Part shown: positions 21,716 through 34,289 of the stretch, one piece after another
How the letters are laid out: every line of letters starts with the position of its first letter
How positions within the stretch are numbered: position 1 is the stretch's first letter
DNA from: Diphasiastrum complanatum
Lineage: Eukaryota > Streptophyta > Lycopodiopsida > Lycopodiales > Lycopodiaceae
NCBI GenBank assembly: GCA_029204225.1
Contig: CM055106.1
Location: 22,949,801 to 23,013,800, forward strand
Direction of reading: 5' to 3'
Length of the DNA stretch: 64,000 nucleotides
Translations under genes and position numbers: made by a program
The notes under the pieces: generated by a model
Database searches by the model: none
The model's input: the letters and a program-made list of their open reading frames with translations, nothing else
Told to the model about the DNA's origin: nothing

Positions 21716-21943
21716 AAAGATATTTAAAAGAGAGAATGTAAGAGTTGTCGTAAAAAAATTAACCTTGTGCCGCCAAAAATGTCACACTGTGCCCAAAAAA
21801 AATCTACTGATTTGAAAAAAAAAAAAAATGTTAAAAAAAAAAACAACACATACAAGAGTATTGTGTTTTTTGTTTTTTTGACACACACCTACCTGCGCGT
21901 GTAGATTTCAAATTTCAATGCCTTGGGCTCTCTCTCTCTCTCT

Positions 21944-21985
<42 letters not shown>

Positions 21986-22082
21986 GTGTGTGCATCGGGT
22001 CTCTTCGACACCTCCATCGGGTGTGGCATCGGTTGTGGCTCTATCTCTGGCTCATTCCCCTCATTCCTTGCTGTTGCTTTAG

Positions 22083-22600
22083 TATGAATATGATCAAGTG
22101 GAGAAAATTGGTGCAAATCTGCCAGTTATCGATCTTCAGAAGCTGCGGAATGCAGGTGATGAGGAGCTGGGACAGCTTCTCAAGGATCTGGCCAAAGCCT
22201 GCCAAGAGTGGGGGTTCATACGTATTTTCAACCACAGACTGAGCTCTGATCTGCTTCGCAGACTAGAAGAGCAGATGTGACGACTATTTTCGTAGCCTTT
22301 AGCACTCCAGATCCAAAAAACATTCTGAATAAATATTCGTTACAGCTTAAAGCAGACAAGCAGCATAAAGTGTTTGTCATATCGGATGAGTGGGATGAGG
22401 TTATAAGAATCCTCTGGAAGAAACAAGTAGGGACTTTTTGTTATTATGAAACTAAGAAACCTGTAGCCTGTCAAACTTGCTTCTGGAGAAAACCCTCACC
22501 GTCCTTGAGAAGACACACGTTGGATAACGTGAAGCCTTTTCTGATGCCAAAGCTTTTCAACGAGCCTCTTGAACTCACGCAACACTGTTGCAACAAATAA
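22083..22600 (+). pseudogene. 2-oxoglutarate/Fe(II) dioxygenase N-terminal fragment
   Basis: After a pyrimidine-rich stretch and TTTAG the sequence reads IGANLPVIDLQKL, KDLAKACQEWGFIRIFNH and LRRLEEQM, which is the DIOX_N region of plant 2OG-Fe(II) oxygenases. A TGA follows. In another frame NKYSLQ and QHKVFVISDEWDEV correspond to the next family block (NKYxxxxxDxQGYGxxFVxSxEQ). The HxD...H iron-binding core is absent. With at least one frameshift and no ATG at the start it is a pseudogene or captured exon. It sits just after the repeat copy a and a (CT)n run. Confidence 0.7.
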
Positions 22601-22623
22601 ATTGGCACATTCTCCTCCACCCC

Positions 22624-22654
<31 letters not shown>

Positions 22655-23720
22655 CCATCACGCTCTAGAATGTAGAATGGTGGAACTCCAAGCAGAATTA
22701 GTTGCAAAGAATGTTAGGTGGTTTAGAATCAGTTGCAAAGAATGTTAGGTGGTTTAGTTACTGATCAGGTTTACAGGTGATTCACAGAAAAAACATGCAC
22801 ATGCTGCCAGAGAACAATCTTCAGCTTCTGAAGCAGTTAGTTGATGAGTATAAAGCTCCAACCAATCTTTGTTTTTTGCTTTTGACCAGAATCCGTTTTG
22901 CAAGAGCATTCCCTTTCTTACCTATTCAAAGAGAATACATATTTGCATGAGAAAACGAAAGGATCATGGTGTTGCACTGTGAATCGAAGCCCTGAATAGT
23001 GTAGCTCTCCTATTGCAATGACTGCTGCCCTGTGATATGCTTGCAGCCATTTCATGCCCTGTTGTGGACTATGCCAACTCATCTTTGCGGATTCTTGTGG
23101 ACCATCGCTGGTTTTTTACCTCGTTCACTGATAAATCCGATCTATTGTGAAGATTGTGGGCTGCAAATCATCTATTTTCTGCCTACATTCCGAAATTAGA
23201 AAAGGTGTAGCGAGTCCAATTACGGCCTTCATAAAAAATGAAGTTTTTTTCTTCTTCTTGAAAGAGCATACTGGATCTTGAAAACGCATGCTGAAAACCA
23301 AACGGATTTGGCTTGCAAAATTTGCTTGAACCCTACAGCAGCAGGATTCATTTTCAGATGGTTGTGGAGATGCAAAACAATGCATCATAATTGCTGAAAA
23401 TTTGCTCGATTGAATGTGCTACACAGTATTAGCCATGGTATGTTGGAAGAGTGCTGGAAAGAAGTGCATATGAGATGCATTAAACGTGTTGTGAATCTAT
23501 AAATTGGATGTTGTAAACTTGTTACTATCTTTACAATCTTTGCTGGAAATTGAATGGATCTGCAACAAAAAAGATTATTATTTAAGATAGATTTCTTTTA
23601 GAAAATCACCTACATTTCTTTTTTGTCTAGGTGGATTAAGTTTTTGAATTAAGATTCTTAATTGCAACGTGTATTGCAGTGTAATTTATGAACATATTAG
23701 TTCATTGCCATCACAAATCG
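22601..23720. other. Non-coding, with a 31-bp tandem duplication
   Basis: A C-run followed by (CT)n at about 22620-22653. GTTGCAAAGAATGTTAGGTG plus the following GTTTAG is repeated in tandem at 22701 and 22732. No gene recognised. Confidence 0.5.
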
Positions 23721-23744
23721 GTGAGGCAGACTCGGGTGGGGAAT

Positions 23745-23980
23745 AACAAGGAGAATCTCCCAAAGGCAGGGAAAATCGGCCTGATGAGGATCGTTGCTAC
23801 AAGAATTTGGTTAGGTGTTTAAAAGAAAAAGATAGACTACGGGAAACGGAAAGGGAAAAGCTGGAGATAGTCTCAAAGGAAAGGAAAAGAGAGATCGAGC
23901 AATAGAAGGAGCGAGAAAAGGCGGCAACAAAGGCAGCCAAGAAGAAAGCCAAGGACTCAAGGTCATGTTTTAATTTGACT
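23745..23980 (+). pseudogene. Lysine/glutamate-rich coiled-coil exon fragment
   Basis: One frame reads DRCYKNLVRCLKEKDRLRET, then EREKLEIVSKERKREIEQ, a TAG, then KEREKAATKAAKKKAKDSR. This is a highly charged helix typical of coiled-coil or nuclear proteins. It has in-frame stops and no start. The family is not recognised. It lies upstream of the repeat copy b. Confidence 0.4.
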
Positions 23981-24489
23981 TAGTTTCGTATCCTACTAGC
24001 ACATTGCATTTCTAAATTCTAGAGAAATTTATGCACTATTTTTTTGAATGCACTGATGTTAATGTGGGTCTAGGTTTTAGGTGTGCAGATCTTCCCAATG
24101 ATAAACCGTTTTTTATGTGAAGAGGAAAGCGGTTGGGATATGGTCTTGCAAAGATTGATGTAAAGTGAAAGCCGGTGGTGCTTACACTTTGAAGTAAGTT
24201 TTATGGCAATTAGCTTGGGTCTTAGGAGGATGCAATTTATCAGTTGTGGTTTATTATCATGTCATTTTAGAGTGAATCTTGGTTATCTTGACATCCAAAG
24301 TTTCTTTGGTCTCAAGTTCGAGTCTCTCCTTGGAAACCAAGAGGCATTTTAGAGTGAATCAGGATGTTCTCAGGATTGTTTCAGACATAATGCATGCTAA
24401 GTAGATGCAGGAACTTAATGTTGGTCATTCTTGAGCACTGGATTTCTACTTCAAATAATCGCTTTTTATTGTTATGAGTTTTGAAACTT

Positions 24490-25140
24490 TGGTATATGCA
24501 ATCACACTCTCATCTTCTAGACACGACATTTTCTAGACACTTTCTAGACACAAATTTTCTAGACATTTTCTAGACATGAATTTTTCTAGACAAATGTTTG
24601 TCCTCGAACTTTTCTCAATTTTTTGGAGACTCGAGACTCGAATTTTTCTAGACATTTCCTAGACACGACATTTCTAAACACAAATTTTTGGACATGAATT
24701 TTTCTCAAATTTTTGAAAACTCAAGACTCGAATTTTCTAGACATTTCTTAGACACATTTCTGAAGACTCAAACTTTTTTAAAGGATCGAACTGTCAACTC
24801 GAATTTTTTCAAAGGATGGAAGGACCCTCTGTACTGTCAAGTCGAAGTTTTCAAAAGATTCGAATTTTTTTGAAAACTTGAATGTTTCGAAAGACTCAAT
24901 TTTTTCTTCAGACTGGAATTTTCCAATGACTCGAATTTTTTCATGGCTCAAATTATTGCAAGGACTCAATTTTTCCAAACACTCAAGATCGGCCATCATC
25001 CAAATCATCGGCCGTCACCTAGATTGGCCGCCATTACGCGTCAACGACGGGCACTCACAACTAGTATATGTATATACATATATATACGTATATGTAACAT
25101 GTCACGCTTTCGCAAAGGCAAAAGCTAAAAAACGTTAAAA
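24490..25140 (+). repeat. Hairpin-family repeat copy b with TCTAGACA array
   Basis: From about 24520 to 24770 TTTTCTAGACA-type units recur (about ten TCTAGA sites), followed by ACTCGAATTTTTTCAAAGGA-type units to about 24985. Then come CCAAATCATCGGCCGTCACC, GCGTCAACGACGGGC, ACTCACAACTAG (ending 25064) and a (TA/TG)n run. It has the same order as copies a and c. Confidence 0.75.
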
Positions 25141-25219
25141 AAAAAATGGTAAAAACCGAAACCTACAAGTCTTTTCTTTTTTTTAAGCACACACATTTCA
25201 AATTTGTTTTGCCCCCCTG

Positions 25220-25440
25220 CGCTCTCTCTCTCTCGATCGGATCTCTATGTCCCTCTCTCTCTCCCTCAATGGATGGAGCATTCTGATCAGGTGAGAGAGA
25301 GAGACATAGAGATTCGATCGAGAGAGAGAGAGAGAGATGGCGAAGGAAACCGTGTTGAGAAATGCCGGTGAGGAAGCACAAGGCAAAACAAATCGCTAGA
25401 AGCTGGGCGACGTTATTCATGTTGCCATTAACTCATCCCA
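25220..25440. repeat. GA/CT-rich hairpin followed by an unidentified gene fragment
   Basis: CTCTCTCTCTCGATCGGATC at 25221 and its continuation (TCTATGTCCCTCTCTCTC) pair with GAGAGAGAGACATAGAGATT and CGATCGAGAGAGAG at about 25292-25336, with a ~30-nt loop. Directly after it an ATG (25337) opens a short reading frame (MAKETVLRNAGEEAQGKTNR) that hits a stop and is not recognised. Confidence 0.6.
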
Positions 25441-25729
25441 CATTGCCATCGATGTTGCCCTTCTGAAGGTGTATCAAGAACATGGTTCGAGGGTCCAATG
25501 AGAATGTCAGAGCCATAGTTGACCTGCTCATGGACAGATTGAAAAAAAATTGCGCACATGTATCTCGCCCTCTGAGATAAGTTTGCTTACAATTTCATAA
25601 TTTTTTTCGTATGTCATGTAGCATGTAACTATAGAGAAGGATCCGACGCCACGATAGTCATGTTTAGCTCAGCCGTTATCTGAGGTAAAGAACTTGCTAT
25701 CGAGGTTTAGGATTTAGGGTTGGTGATAT

Positions 25730-26335
25730 TTTTTGCAATTTTAGCCAACAAATTGCAGGTATTAATTGCAATTTTTTTGGCAAAAATTGTCAAAACAATT
25801 GCGAAAATTCATTTCCGCAATTTTTTTCAAAATAGTGTATAAAAGTTGCGGAAAATAAATTCGCAATTTATATTCTATTGCGAATTTATTTTTCGTAAAT
25901 TTTTTACACTATTTTAAAAAATCACTAAAATGAATTATCGTAATTTTTTTCGCAATTTTTGCACAAAAAATTGCGGAAAAATATCCGCAATTTTTGCCAC
26001 AACAATTGCGGAAATGAATTTTTGCAATTTTTTTGACCATTTTTTGCCCAAAAAATCTGGCAAAAATATCAGCCAAACAAATTGCGGAAACAAATTGTGG
26101 AAATAAAACTGCAATTATTATGTCTAAAAATTGCGGGTGGGTTCTCGCAATTTTTTTATTGTTAATTTAGCCATAAAAATTATAGAAAATTAGCCAAAAA
26201 AATTGCGGGTTCGAAATTGCGGATTTGTTAAAAAAAATTGAGGAAAACTTTCTACAATTTTTTTGGACAAAAATGACAAAAATTGCGAAAATTCTGCAAT
26301 TTTTGTTTTTTTTTCGCAATTTTTGTCACCTTTTC
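25730..26335. repeat. AATTGCG-rich foldback repeat
   Basis: AATTGCG / CGCAATT motifs occur more than 15 times on both strands. The core is an inverted repeat with arms about 25797-25873 and 25880-25955: TTCGCAATTTATATTCTATTGCGAA at the centre, then GTGTATAAAAGTTGCGG pairing with the region of ACACTATTTT. It directly abuts the truncated LTR of the Copia element to its right. Confidence 0.75.
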
Positions 26336-26394
26336 TTGTAAAGCTTGCTGATCTGTTGATCAAAAACTTAAAACTGTAGGAATATGAACAACTA

Positions 26395-26832
26395 TTTATA
26401 CTAAACAATTAGGGTCGTCAAAAGCGTCATCCAGTTGTCTGTGATGTGTTGGCATCCATCCAGTTAGGACTTCTCAGAAATTACTTGCTGACGGATTAAT
26501 GCAAGTCGATGGCTTTGGTCGTAAACAATCTGTCTGCAGATTTAAACGTAAATTGTAACTCTGCAGAAATGAATGTAAACTATCACAGACGAAAAATGTG
26601 AAGGTCTTTGCCAAAGTCATTTCCTTAACTTTTAAGGCATTTGGCATTTTACGAAAAAGCCAAAGTGAGAGAAAATCCCAAAAAATGACAATCCCGAAAA
26701 TGCAGACACTGTGAGCCATTTTGAAATAGTTATGCAGACTGTGTAAAAACACAAAGAAATCTACAAGTCTGGATAAAAGTTGGACGAAGATTAAAATGTC
26801 GATTAGTCAATTAGTAGGAGAATAATCCAACA
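26395..26832 (-). repeat. Partial 3' LTR of lineage-A copy 2
   Basis: Its reverse complement starts TGTTGGATTATTCTCC at 26832 and matches the copy-1 LTR at AAGTCCTAACTGGATGGATG and at the TATA-like TTAGTATAAATAGTTG. The downstream half is lost. Confidence 0.8.
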
Positions 26833-26845
26833 CTCCCCCTTAATC
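26833..26845 (-). other. Polypurine tract
   Basis: TTAAGGGGGAG on the minus strand, directly before the LTR start TGTTGG; it would prime plus-strand synthesis. Confidence 0.75.
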
Positions 26846-26849
26846 TGAA

Positions 26850-29800
26850 TCCATGAATGCCTTGATCTTTAAACTTAGTTCTGCACAAAACTTTTTGTGT
26901 GCATCCAAGCTTAATGCTTTAGTAAAAATATCTTCTGTCATATCTTGCGTTTGATAGTACTACAATCTGAGCTCTTTGTCAAAAATTTTGCTTTTGACAT
27001 AGTGATACTTGAGTTCAATGTGATTACTCCTAGAATGAAATCTAGGGTTGGCTGATAAGGCAATAGCACTTTGATCATCACAAAATAATCAGGTCAGAGC
27101 ATATTGATTCAGATTGATATTTGAAAGTAAGTTTCTCAACCAAACTGCTTCCTTAGTGGCTTGTGAGACTGCAATATACTTTGATTATGTAGAAGATAAA
27201 GCTATCAAAGATTGCTTACGACTGTTTCAGGAAACAAGACCATTGTTGAGGAAGAATGCGAAACTAGAAGTAGATTTTCGAGTGTCTACATCTCTTGCCC
27301 AACTTGCATCTATGTAACCACTGATTAAATTGAGTTTGTCGTTGTCAACTGCTCCATAACAAATGCAAAAGTCCATAGTAACTCAAAGATATCTCATGAC
27401 TCTGTTAAGAGCCTTTCGATGTGTTATACCAGGGTTAGTCATAAACTGACTTAGGGAACTGATTGCAAAAGCTATGTCTATACAGATCATTGCGTACATA
27501 AGAGATCCTATTATTGAATGATAAGGATACTCTCGCATTGGTTTCTTTTCTTTGATTGTTTGAGGACATTGGTCCTTCAACAATTTGAAACCTGGTTCCA
27601 TTGGTGAGAAAGTTAACTTGCAATAAATCAGATTATATCCAAGACAGAAATGAGCTTCGCCCAAATCAATCATGTCGAATTTGGAAGATAGCATTAACTT
27701 GTTTTTTTTTAGCAGATCGATACTATTGCCGAAGAGCAATGTGTCGTCCACATACAAAGTGATTATGATGAAAGACTACTGTATTTTTTTGAAGTAAACA
27801 TTAGAATCTGAAGAGCTTGGTGTATAGCCGTGATCAATAAGAAAAATATTGATCCTTTGTAACCATGCTCGAGCATATTGTTTCAAGCCATAAGGTGCCT
27901 TACAAAGTTTACACATATGATTGTGTTTACCTTCGATAATATAACCTCCGGGTTGCACCATGTAAATGTCTTCTTCGATAACTCCATTGAGATATGTTGT
28001 CTGTACATCCATTTGATGTATTTGCAAATCTACTGCACCAGCAAACGATAACAAAAGTTGAATAGAATTGACTACTGGACTGAAGGTTTCAGTGTAATTG
28101 ACGTTGTATACCTGAGAAAATCCTTTGGCGACAAGTCAAGCTTTTCTTCTGTCCATGCTTCTGTCTGCCTTGTACTTGACTTTGAAAATCCATTTACAAT
28201 CAACTACATTTCTGCTAGCAGTCGACAATTATCCATTTCTGGTTCTTGATAAGAGATGAATACTCTTTATCCATAGCTTCTTTCTAGAGATCAGAATTGG
28301 GTGGACTAAGTGTCTCTTCGATAGTCGTCGGCTCCTGAACAAGATGGGCTGTAGACTCGTCGATATACCTCACAGATGGTCTGCTAGTCCTTGATGATCT
28401 TCTGGGAAATGGAGGAAGTTGATTATTTTCATCATATTGTAGTTGTTGACCTGTGACATCATCTTCTTCGGATTCGCCGTTAATATGTTGTTCGTCGGAA
28501 AGAGATGAGCTTGGACCTTCAATGGAAATAGTCGACTGAGGAGCCTCGAAGTTCAATATGTCGAACGAGTCAGAAAAGTTGGCTAAATGGGCTTTGCCTT
28601 TTCCTTTGAGGTCATGATCTTCGATGTAGATAACATCCCAGCTAGTGAATATCTTTGGCTCGATGGGATTGAACAACTTGTAGGCTTGATCTGAAGTAGC
28701 GTAGCTGATGAAAATACATTTGATACTTTGGAAGTCAAGTTTCTTTCTGATATCATGAAGAATCTGCACATAAGCAGTACATTCAAAACTTTTAAATTCG
28801 ATAAAGAAGGTTTAGGGTTTAGGGCAAACTTCAAATGGTGTTTTTTCTTTAGTAGGACATCTGTTCTGAATATAAGTTGTTGTGGAAACAGCTTCAGCCC
28901 AGAAGGACTTCGAAAAAGTCGCATGTGATAACATGCACTTTGTCGATTCTACTAAGGTTCTGTTCTTTCTCTCAACAAGACCATTTGACTGTGGCGAATG
29001 GGAGGTAATGTATTGTTGCTCAATGTCGTTGTTGAGGCAGTACTCCTTGAATTTGGTGGAGATGTATTCTCCCTTGTTGTTGGACTGTTGACAGATCCTC
29101 TGTTTACTCGATCTTTGTCTCTTCTTAGTTTCAGCACTATTTCGGCCTGTTATCAGGCTCATTTGGGCATTAATTGGCTGTTTTCTTATTTGTTACAATG
29201 CCCAGGCCAGGTAGAGGAGACTGATTATCATTGTGATATTTTGTCCTACTTGTCAGAGGACAACTCAAGGTCATTCTCTCTTGAAAGCACTCACACTCAA
29301 ACAGAGATGCAAGCCGTGAACATTCATTTACAGATCATCATGCGGCCCAAATGAACATTCAATAGTTTCTATAGCTACCTACTCTAAAACCGAGTTACAA
29401 TCAGATCCAAACCACTCTATAACTAAGCTACACCTACATTAGTCCACAGACCTTAAACAAGCAACTAATCTACAACATTTTAGAAGTCCAAAAATCAAGA
29501 AACCAGCCAGTCTTTTGATTCTTGGACATCCCAAGAACATCAAGAACTAGAATGTTGGAGGATATGCAAGATTTATACTACATTTGTAGCCTTTTAGTTT
29601 ACCTGAATGCTAATTCGTACATTAATCGACAAACAAGAAATAAAAACTAATCCACTCTAGGAAAGCAGGAAATCTAATCCACTCTACAAACCACAACCAC
29701 ACACAAAGGAGAGAAGGGCAAGATCATGAATGCATCACTCAAGAAACAAGCATGATCAAGGAGCTCAATGGATGCACCTAACTCGTGGAGGCTCTTCTTA

Positions 29801-31625
29801 TTTCAGCATGGAGTTGATACAATACACAAAAAGTTCCTCTTCACAAAGAGGGAGTCTCTTAAATAAGCAAGAGAGCTCCTTAGGTGGCATCCTAGTGAAA
29901 TTTCCACATTTCACAAATTACAAGTGGAATATTGCCCTCCACTAGAGGTCACCATCAAAAGGTGGCTCACTCTACTTTCTTTAAGAGAGGTCTATTTGCA
30001 TTTATTACATTTGCCTAGAAATACTAGTTCCTACATGGTCATTCCATCTTTCGAGATTCACCATGAGGCTTACACAATTCGTACTTGACAATACTGACTA
30101 GTATTTCTTGGCTCTCAGTCTTTGTTCATCTCATCTTCTCAGAGACCTTTTGGGTAGCTCTATCTGAGTATCTTGGGGATTTGTCAAAATCGGACCTCGA
30201 TGTTTTAATTCTTTTACCAGACTGATTTTCTGCATGCTCTTTGAATTGTCTGAACTTGATAAAAGCTTCTGATTTTTGCTTAATGAAATAAACAACTATT
30301 CTTCAAGAGAATTTGGCAAAAAAAGTAACGAAATACTTTACATCTAATAATGAAGGAGTTTGCATAGGTCCACATATATCTGAATGAACACCATCTAACA
30401 GACCTTTTGCTACATGCCTATGACTTGATCTAAAATGAATCTTAGTATGCTTTCCAAGGATGCAGCTATGGCAGATAGGGAGATCGACTTTACCAAAAGG
30501 ATAGTTGAGACCAAGTGCTAGGAATTGTTTGGACATGTTCGATACAGATGTGTGATTCAAGTGTCCTAAGCGATGATGCCATAGTAATGCTTTATTGACA
30601 AGAACAGAGGTTTTCAAGGCTTGATTAGAATCAGAATAACAATGTGCCAATCTATATAAGCATCCATGTCTCTTGCGGAGTGCAAGGACCTTATTACTCT
30701 TATCGATAATTCTGCATTGATCAGACTCAAATTTTACCTTATGACCTAAATCTGTAATTCTACTTATTGATAAAAGATTTGTAGAGAGTTTAGGAACATA
30801 CAAGACTTTTGACAATAGTTTGAATTGATCATGCTAGAACCGTAATCTTATAGTACCTTCACCTTTGATAGTGTGAGTACTATCGTCACCAAGATGAACA
30901 TACTTCTGTGTGTTGTAAGGCGTATAGGAATAAAAAATCTCATGATGATTGGTCATATGTTGTGTAGCTCTAGAATCCAGAAACCACAAATCATCTGAAT
31001 TTGCGTATTTGTCTTTGACCATAAAAGCGTCTTCATCCATTTTGACTTAAGGAGATGTTGTAACTATATTTGCTTGTTGATCCGGTTGCTTGGCTGCATT
31101 CTTTGCTTTGAGAATTCGGCAATCTTGGATCTCATGGTTATTGCGCTTGCAATATCTACAAAACATATTCTTCTTCGATTCCATAATTGTTCTTGACTTT
31201 GAGTCTGTTTCTAATTCGATGCAGACTACTTAGAGCTTTTCTGCTTTTGTCGTTTCGAGCCCTTGTTGACATATAGAGCATGAGACGAAGAGGTAGACGA
31301 AGTGTCTTGACTTTTTTGCTTATCTTCTTGCAGCAACATAGTGATAATTCTAGTAAGAGTTAAATCTGAGTGTGTCATGATGATCATCACCCAGTTCTCA
31401 TATGTAGAGGGTAGGCTTGAAAGCATGTCATAATTGCATTGATCGTCTATGACTGATCCGACAACAGCCATCTGTTATAAGAGATTCCTAAACTGATTAA
31501 TATGATTTTGAAGAAAATCATTGTTCGACATCTTGAGTGTGAAGAATTTTCTTCGAAGATGTAACTTAGTAGTTATGTCTCTCACATTATATAGTGAGAT
31601 CAGGATGTCCCAAACTTCTTTAGGC
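26850..31625 (-). pseudogene. Copia gag-pol of lineage-A copy 2 (broken)
   Basis: Gag: KEVWDILISLYNVRDITTKL (31625-31560) and LSSLPSTYENWVMIIMTHSD. Protease: LWFLDSRATQHMTNH near 30970, in which the usual DSGA is DSRA. GAG-pre: VLYVPKLSTNLLSISRITDL and LLWHHRLGHLNHTS (30815-30540). Integrase: CHSCILGKHTKIHFRS, then after the interruption GEYISTKFKEYCLNNDIEQQ (about 29075-29010). RT: QMDVQTTYLNGVIEEDIYMV, GLKQYARAWLQRI, then MYVDDTLLFG (the YVDD box, about 27757). RNase H: YIDASWA and ALSS near 27310-27180. Several frameshifts and stops; not functional. Confidence 0.8.
29086..30189. mobile_element. 1.1-kb solo-LTR-like insertion in the integrase
   Basis: It interrupts the integrase reading frame at the RSDN motif. 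Termini are TGTTGACAGATCC on the left and GGATTTGTCAAAA on the right, inverted repeats of about 11/13 bases. The flanking pentamers TTGGA (29080-29084) and TCGGA (30190-30194) correspond to one TCCGA in the uninterrupted integrase, so they are a target duplication (placement ambiguous by one base). No coding sequence. A 5-bp duplication and TG start suggest a solo LTR of an unrelated element; a non-autonomous DNA element is the alternative. Confidence 0.7.
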
Positions 31626-33341
31626 TTAAAAGAAAAAAAAAAAACTAGAAAACAAATCAAATCACATGATTGGAAAAGTCAGACCTCTAAAACTAATGAA
31701 TGCAATATTTGATTTACAACATACACCAATGTAATCTATGATAACACGCACATCAGTTCAACATGAATGTCACATTACCAAAACATGACCACCATCTTGA
31801 ATCTAAAAAACAATCACACCATCGCCAACACTAGAGACTATATTAGACAAAGATGATGAAATAGTTTTAAGGATACAACCCAATTGGACCATTTCAAGAC
31901 GAGCATGTTGAAGAGCTAAATTTTTCAATACCCAAGAGAAAGTAACACCAGTTAATACTTGCTATACCTAACAAGACATTGTTGAGTGGGAAATACAATA
32001 TTACGAACATAGATTTGCTTGAAATACAACAAATTTATGTTTTAAAGCAATTAAGATATTAACTCATCAAGTCCTAAAATCAATATGGATACGCTTGTGA
32101 AAAGGAACAGTACACCATCGAACGTTAATAAAAAGTGATTTTTTATAAGATACCAACATAGAACAACTACAATCAACATCAGTTGCAAAGATTTCAAACA
32201 CATATGAACCTCTTCGATTATGAACATGAGTTATGGAAAAATTTTTTGGCCATGATACGCTTCATTGGGGCAGCCCTCATTTGACAAAATGACAAGCGAC
32301 AGCCTCGCAACAAAAAAAACATGTTCAAGTATGAGATCTTCGCACCCAGTGGCATTATTAAAAATAGTCAATACTAGTCACCCGTTTGCAAACTAGTATC
32401 TCATTACACCCTTATGTGTGTGTGCAAAACCTAAATGAAATCTCCTAGTAGAACGTCCAAAACATCTTAATTCAAATATTTAACTTGCTTTCAATTATCA
32501 TAACCATAGTGCGTATCTAGAAAATTTAATTAGAACAAATAGTACATGTGCAAAATACTACAATTGCAAATTAAATGCTCTGAAAACATTGCATTTTTGC
32601 AAAAAAGAGCACTTTTTGACAAAAATAAATTAATATGACAATTGACATTGAGTTAATGTTCGCCCAACTCACTGATTATCAAAAATAGTATGTTGGACTG
32701 ACTCTGACTCTAGCGAAGGTTCCTCTCAAAGAACTGATAATTTTGCAAAAAGGTATTAAACTTTCTACGAAAGGTTACCAACAACTAATGAACAGTCACT
32801 TTAGAATTCTATTTTTAGTTTTAACCTTCACTGACCTGGCAATAGATAGATCTGGGTCAGCAAATATAGGTACAATAGAATAGGTAAAGATTGGTTTTCT
32901 ATATTTTTTAGGATTTTAGGGTCTTTGGTGGTTCTTATTCTGTTTCTGAAAATCGGCTGAAAAGTAACCTTTGCCCTTTACACTGAAGATTCTCTGTATA
33001 AAGGTGGTACTATCTACAAGTCGACAAAGGTTGGTTGCCAAGGAACAAAAAGTTATCAAGACTGATGACAATTTTGCCCTCTTTTTCAGCAATATGGCAG
33101 AAATCAACGATTTTTATTGTTTTCTCTAAATTTTTCATATCAAAATGGATCTTAAGAATGATGATCTGTATGAATTCTCCTACTCAACAATTAAATTAGA
33201 TTTCAAACAAGAAAATCCACTTAAATCAAGCAAGATCTCTCCCAATTTAACCCAAAATATAGCTTTAACAAAACAAGATGCCTAAATGCAAGCTAACATC
33301 CATCCATGAATCAAATACATGCTGAAAAATAAAAAATTGGC
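31626..33341. other. Non-coding, possible Gypsy interior
   Basis: A+T-rich; no coding signal. It may be the decayed leader of the element whose primer site is at about 33342. Confidence 0.3.
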
Positions 33342-34050
<709 letters not shown>

Positions 34051-34289
34051 AAGGACTTACACACGTAGGGTGCCAAATCCCTCTCACTTATTAACTATGG
34101 TTAGGGTTGCCTCAATATCCGCAAACCCTCCAACACAAGTAGCTTCCAAAGTCTCGTACACATTGAACCTGACTCCATTATATTTGCAAAGTATTACTTT
34201 GTTCATGCATTGTTTTTGCAAACAAAAAAACTTACTCAAATAGTAGTTCGAAATCCAAAACTCCTTTACAATTCAAAGTCTGGCAATTT

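Larger units (their letters stand above)
26395..31625 (-). mobile_element. Copia LTR retrotransposon (lineage A, copy 2), 5'-truncated
   Basis: Minus-strand coding order gag (31625), protease, GAG-pre, integrase, RT and RNase H, then a polypurine tract and part of the 3' LTR. It is the same lineage as 603-4562: shared LTR start TGTTGGATTATTCT, and shared integrase and GAG-pre sequences (LYRLAHCYSDSNQALKTS versus LYRLAHCYYDASQALKTS). The 5' LTR and gag N-terminus are missing; homology stops at KEVWDIL near 31625 beside an A-run. The 3' LTR is cut by the foldback at 25730-26335. The integrase is split by the insertion at 29086-30189. Confidence 0.85.

Noticed and set aside
24290-24350. tRNA/SINE B-box-like GGTCTCAAGTTCGAGTCTC
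   Set aside because: No convincing A box at the right distance, no tail or target duplication.
25221-25336. GA/CT hairpin as a microRNA precursor
   Set aside because: The stem is almost pure dinucleotide repeat; no mature-like sequence recognised.
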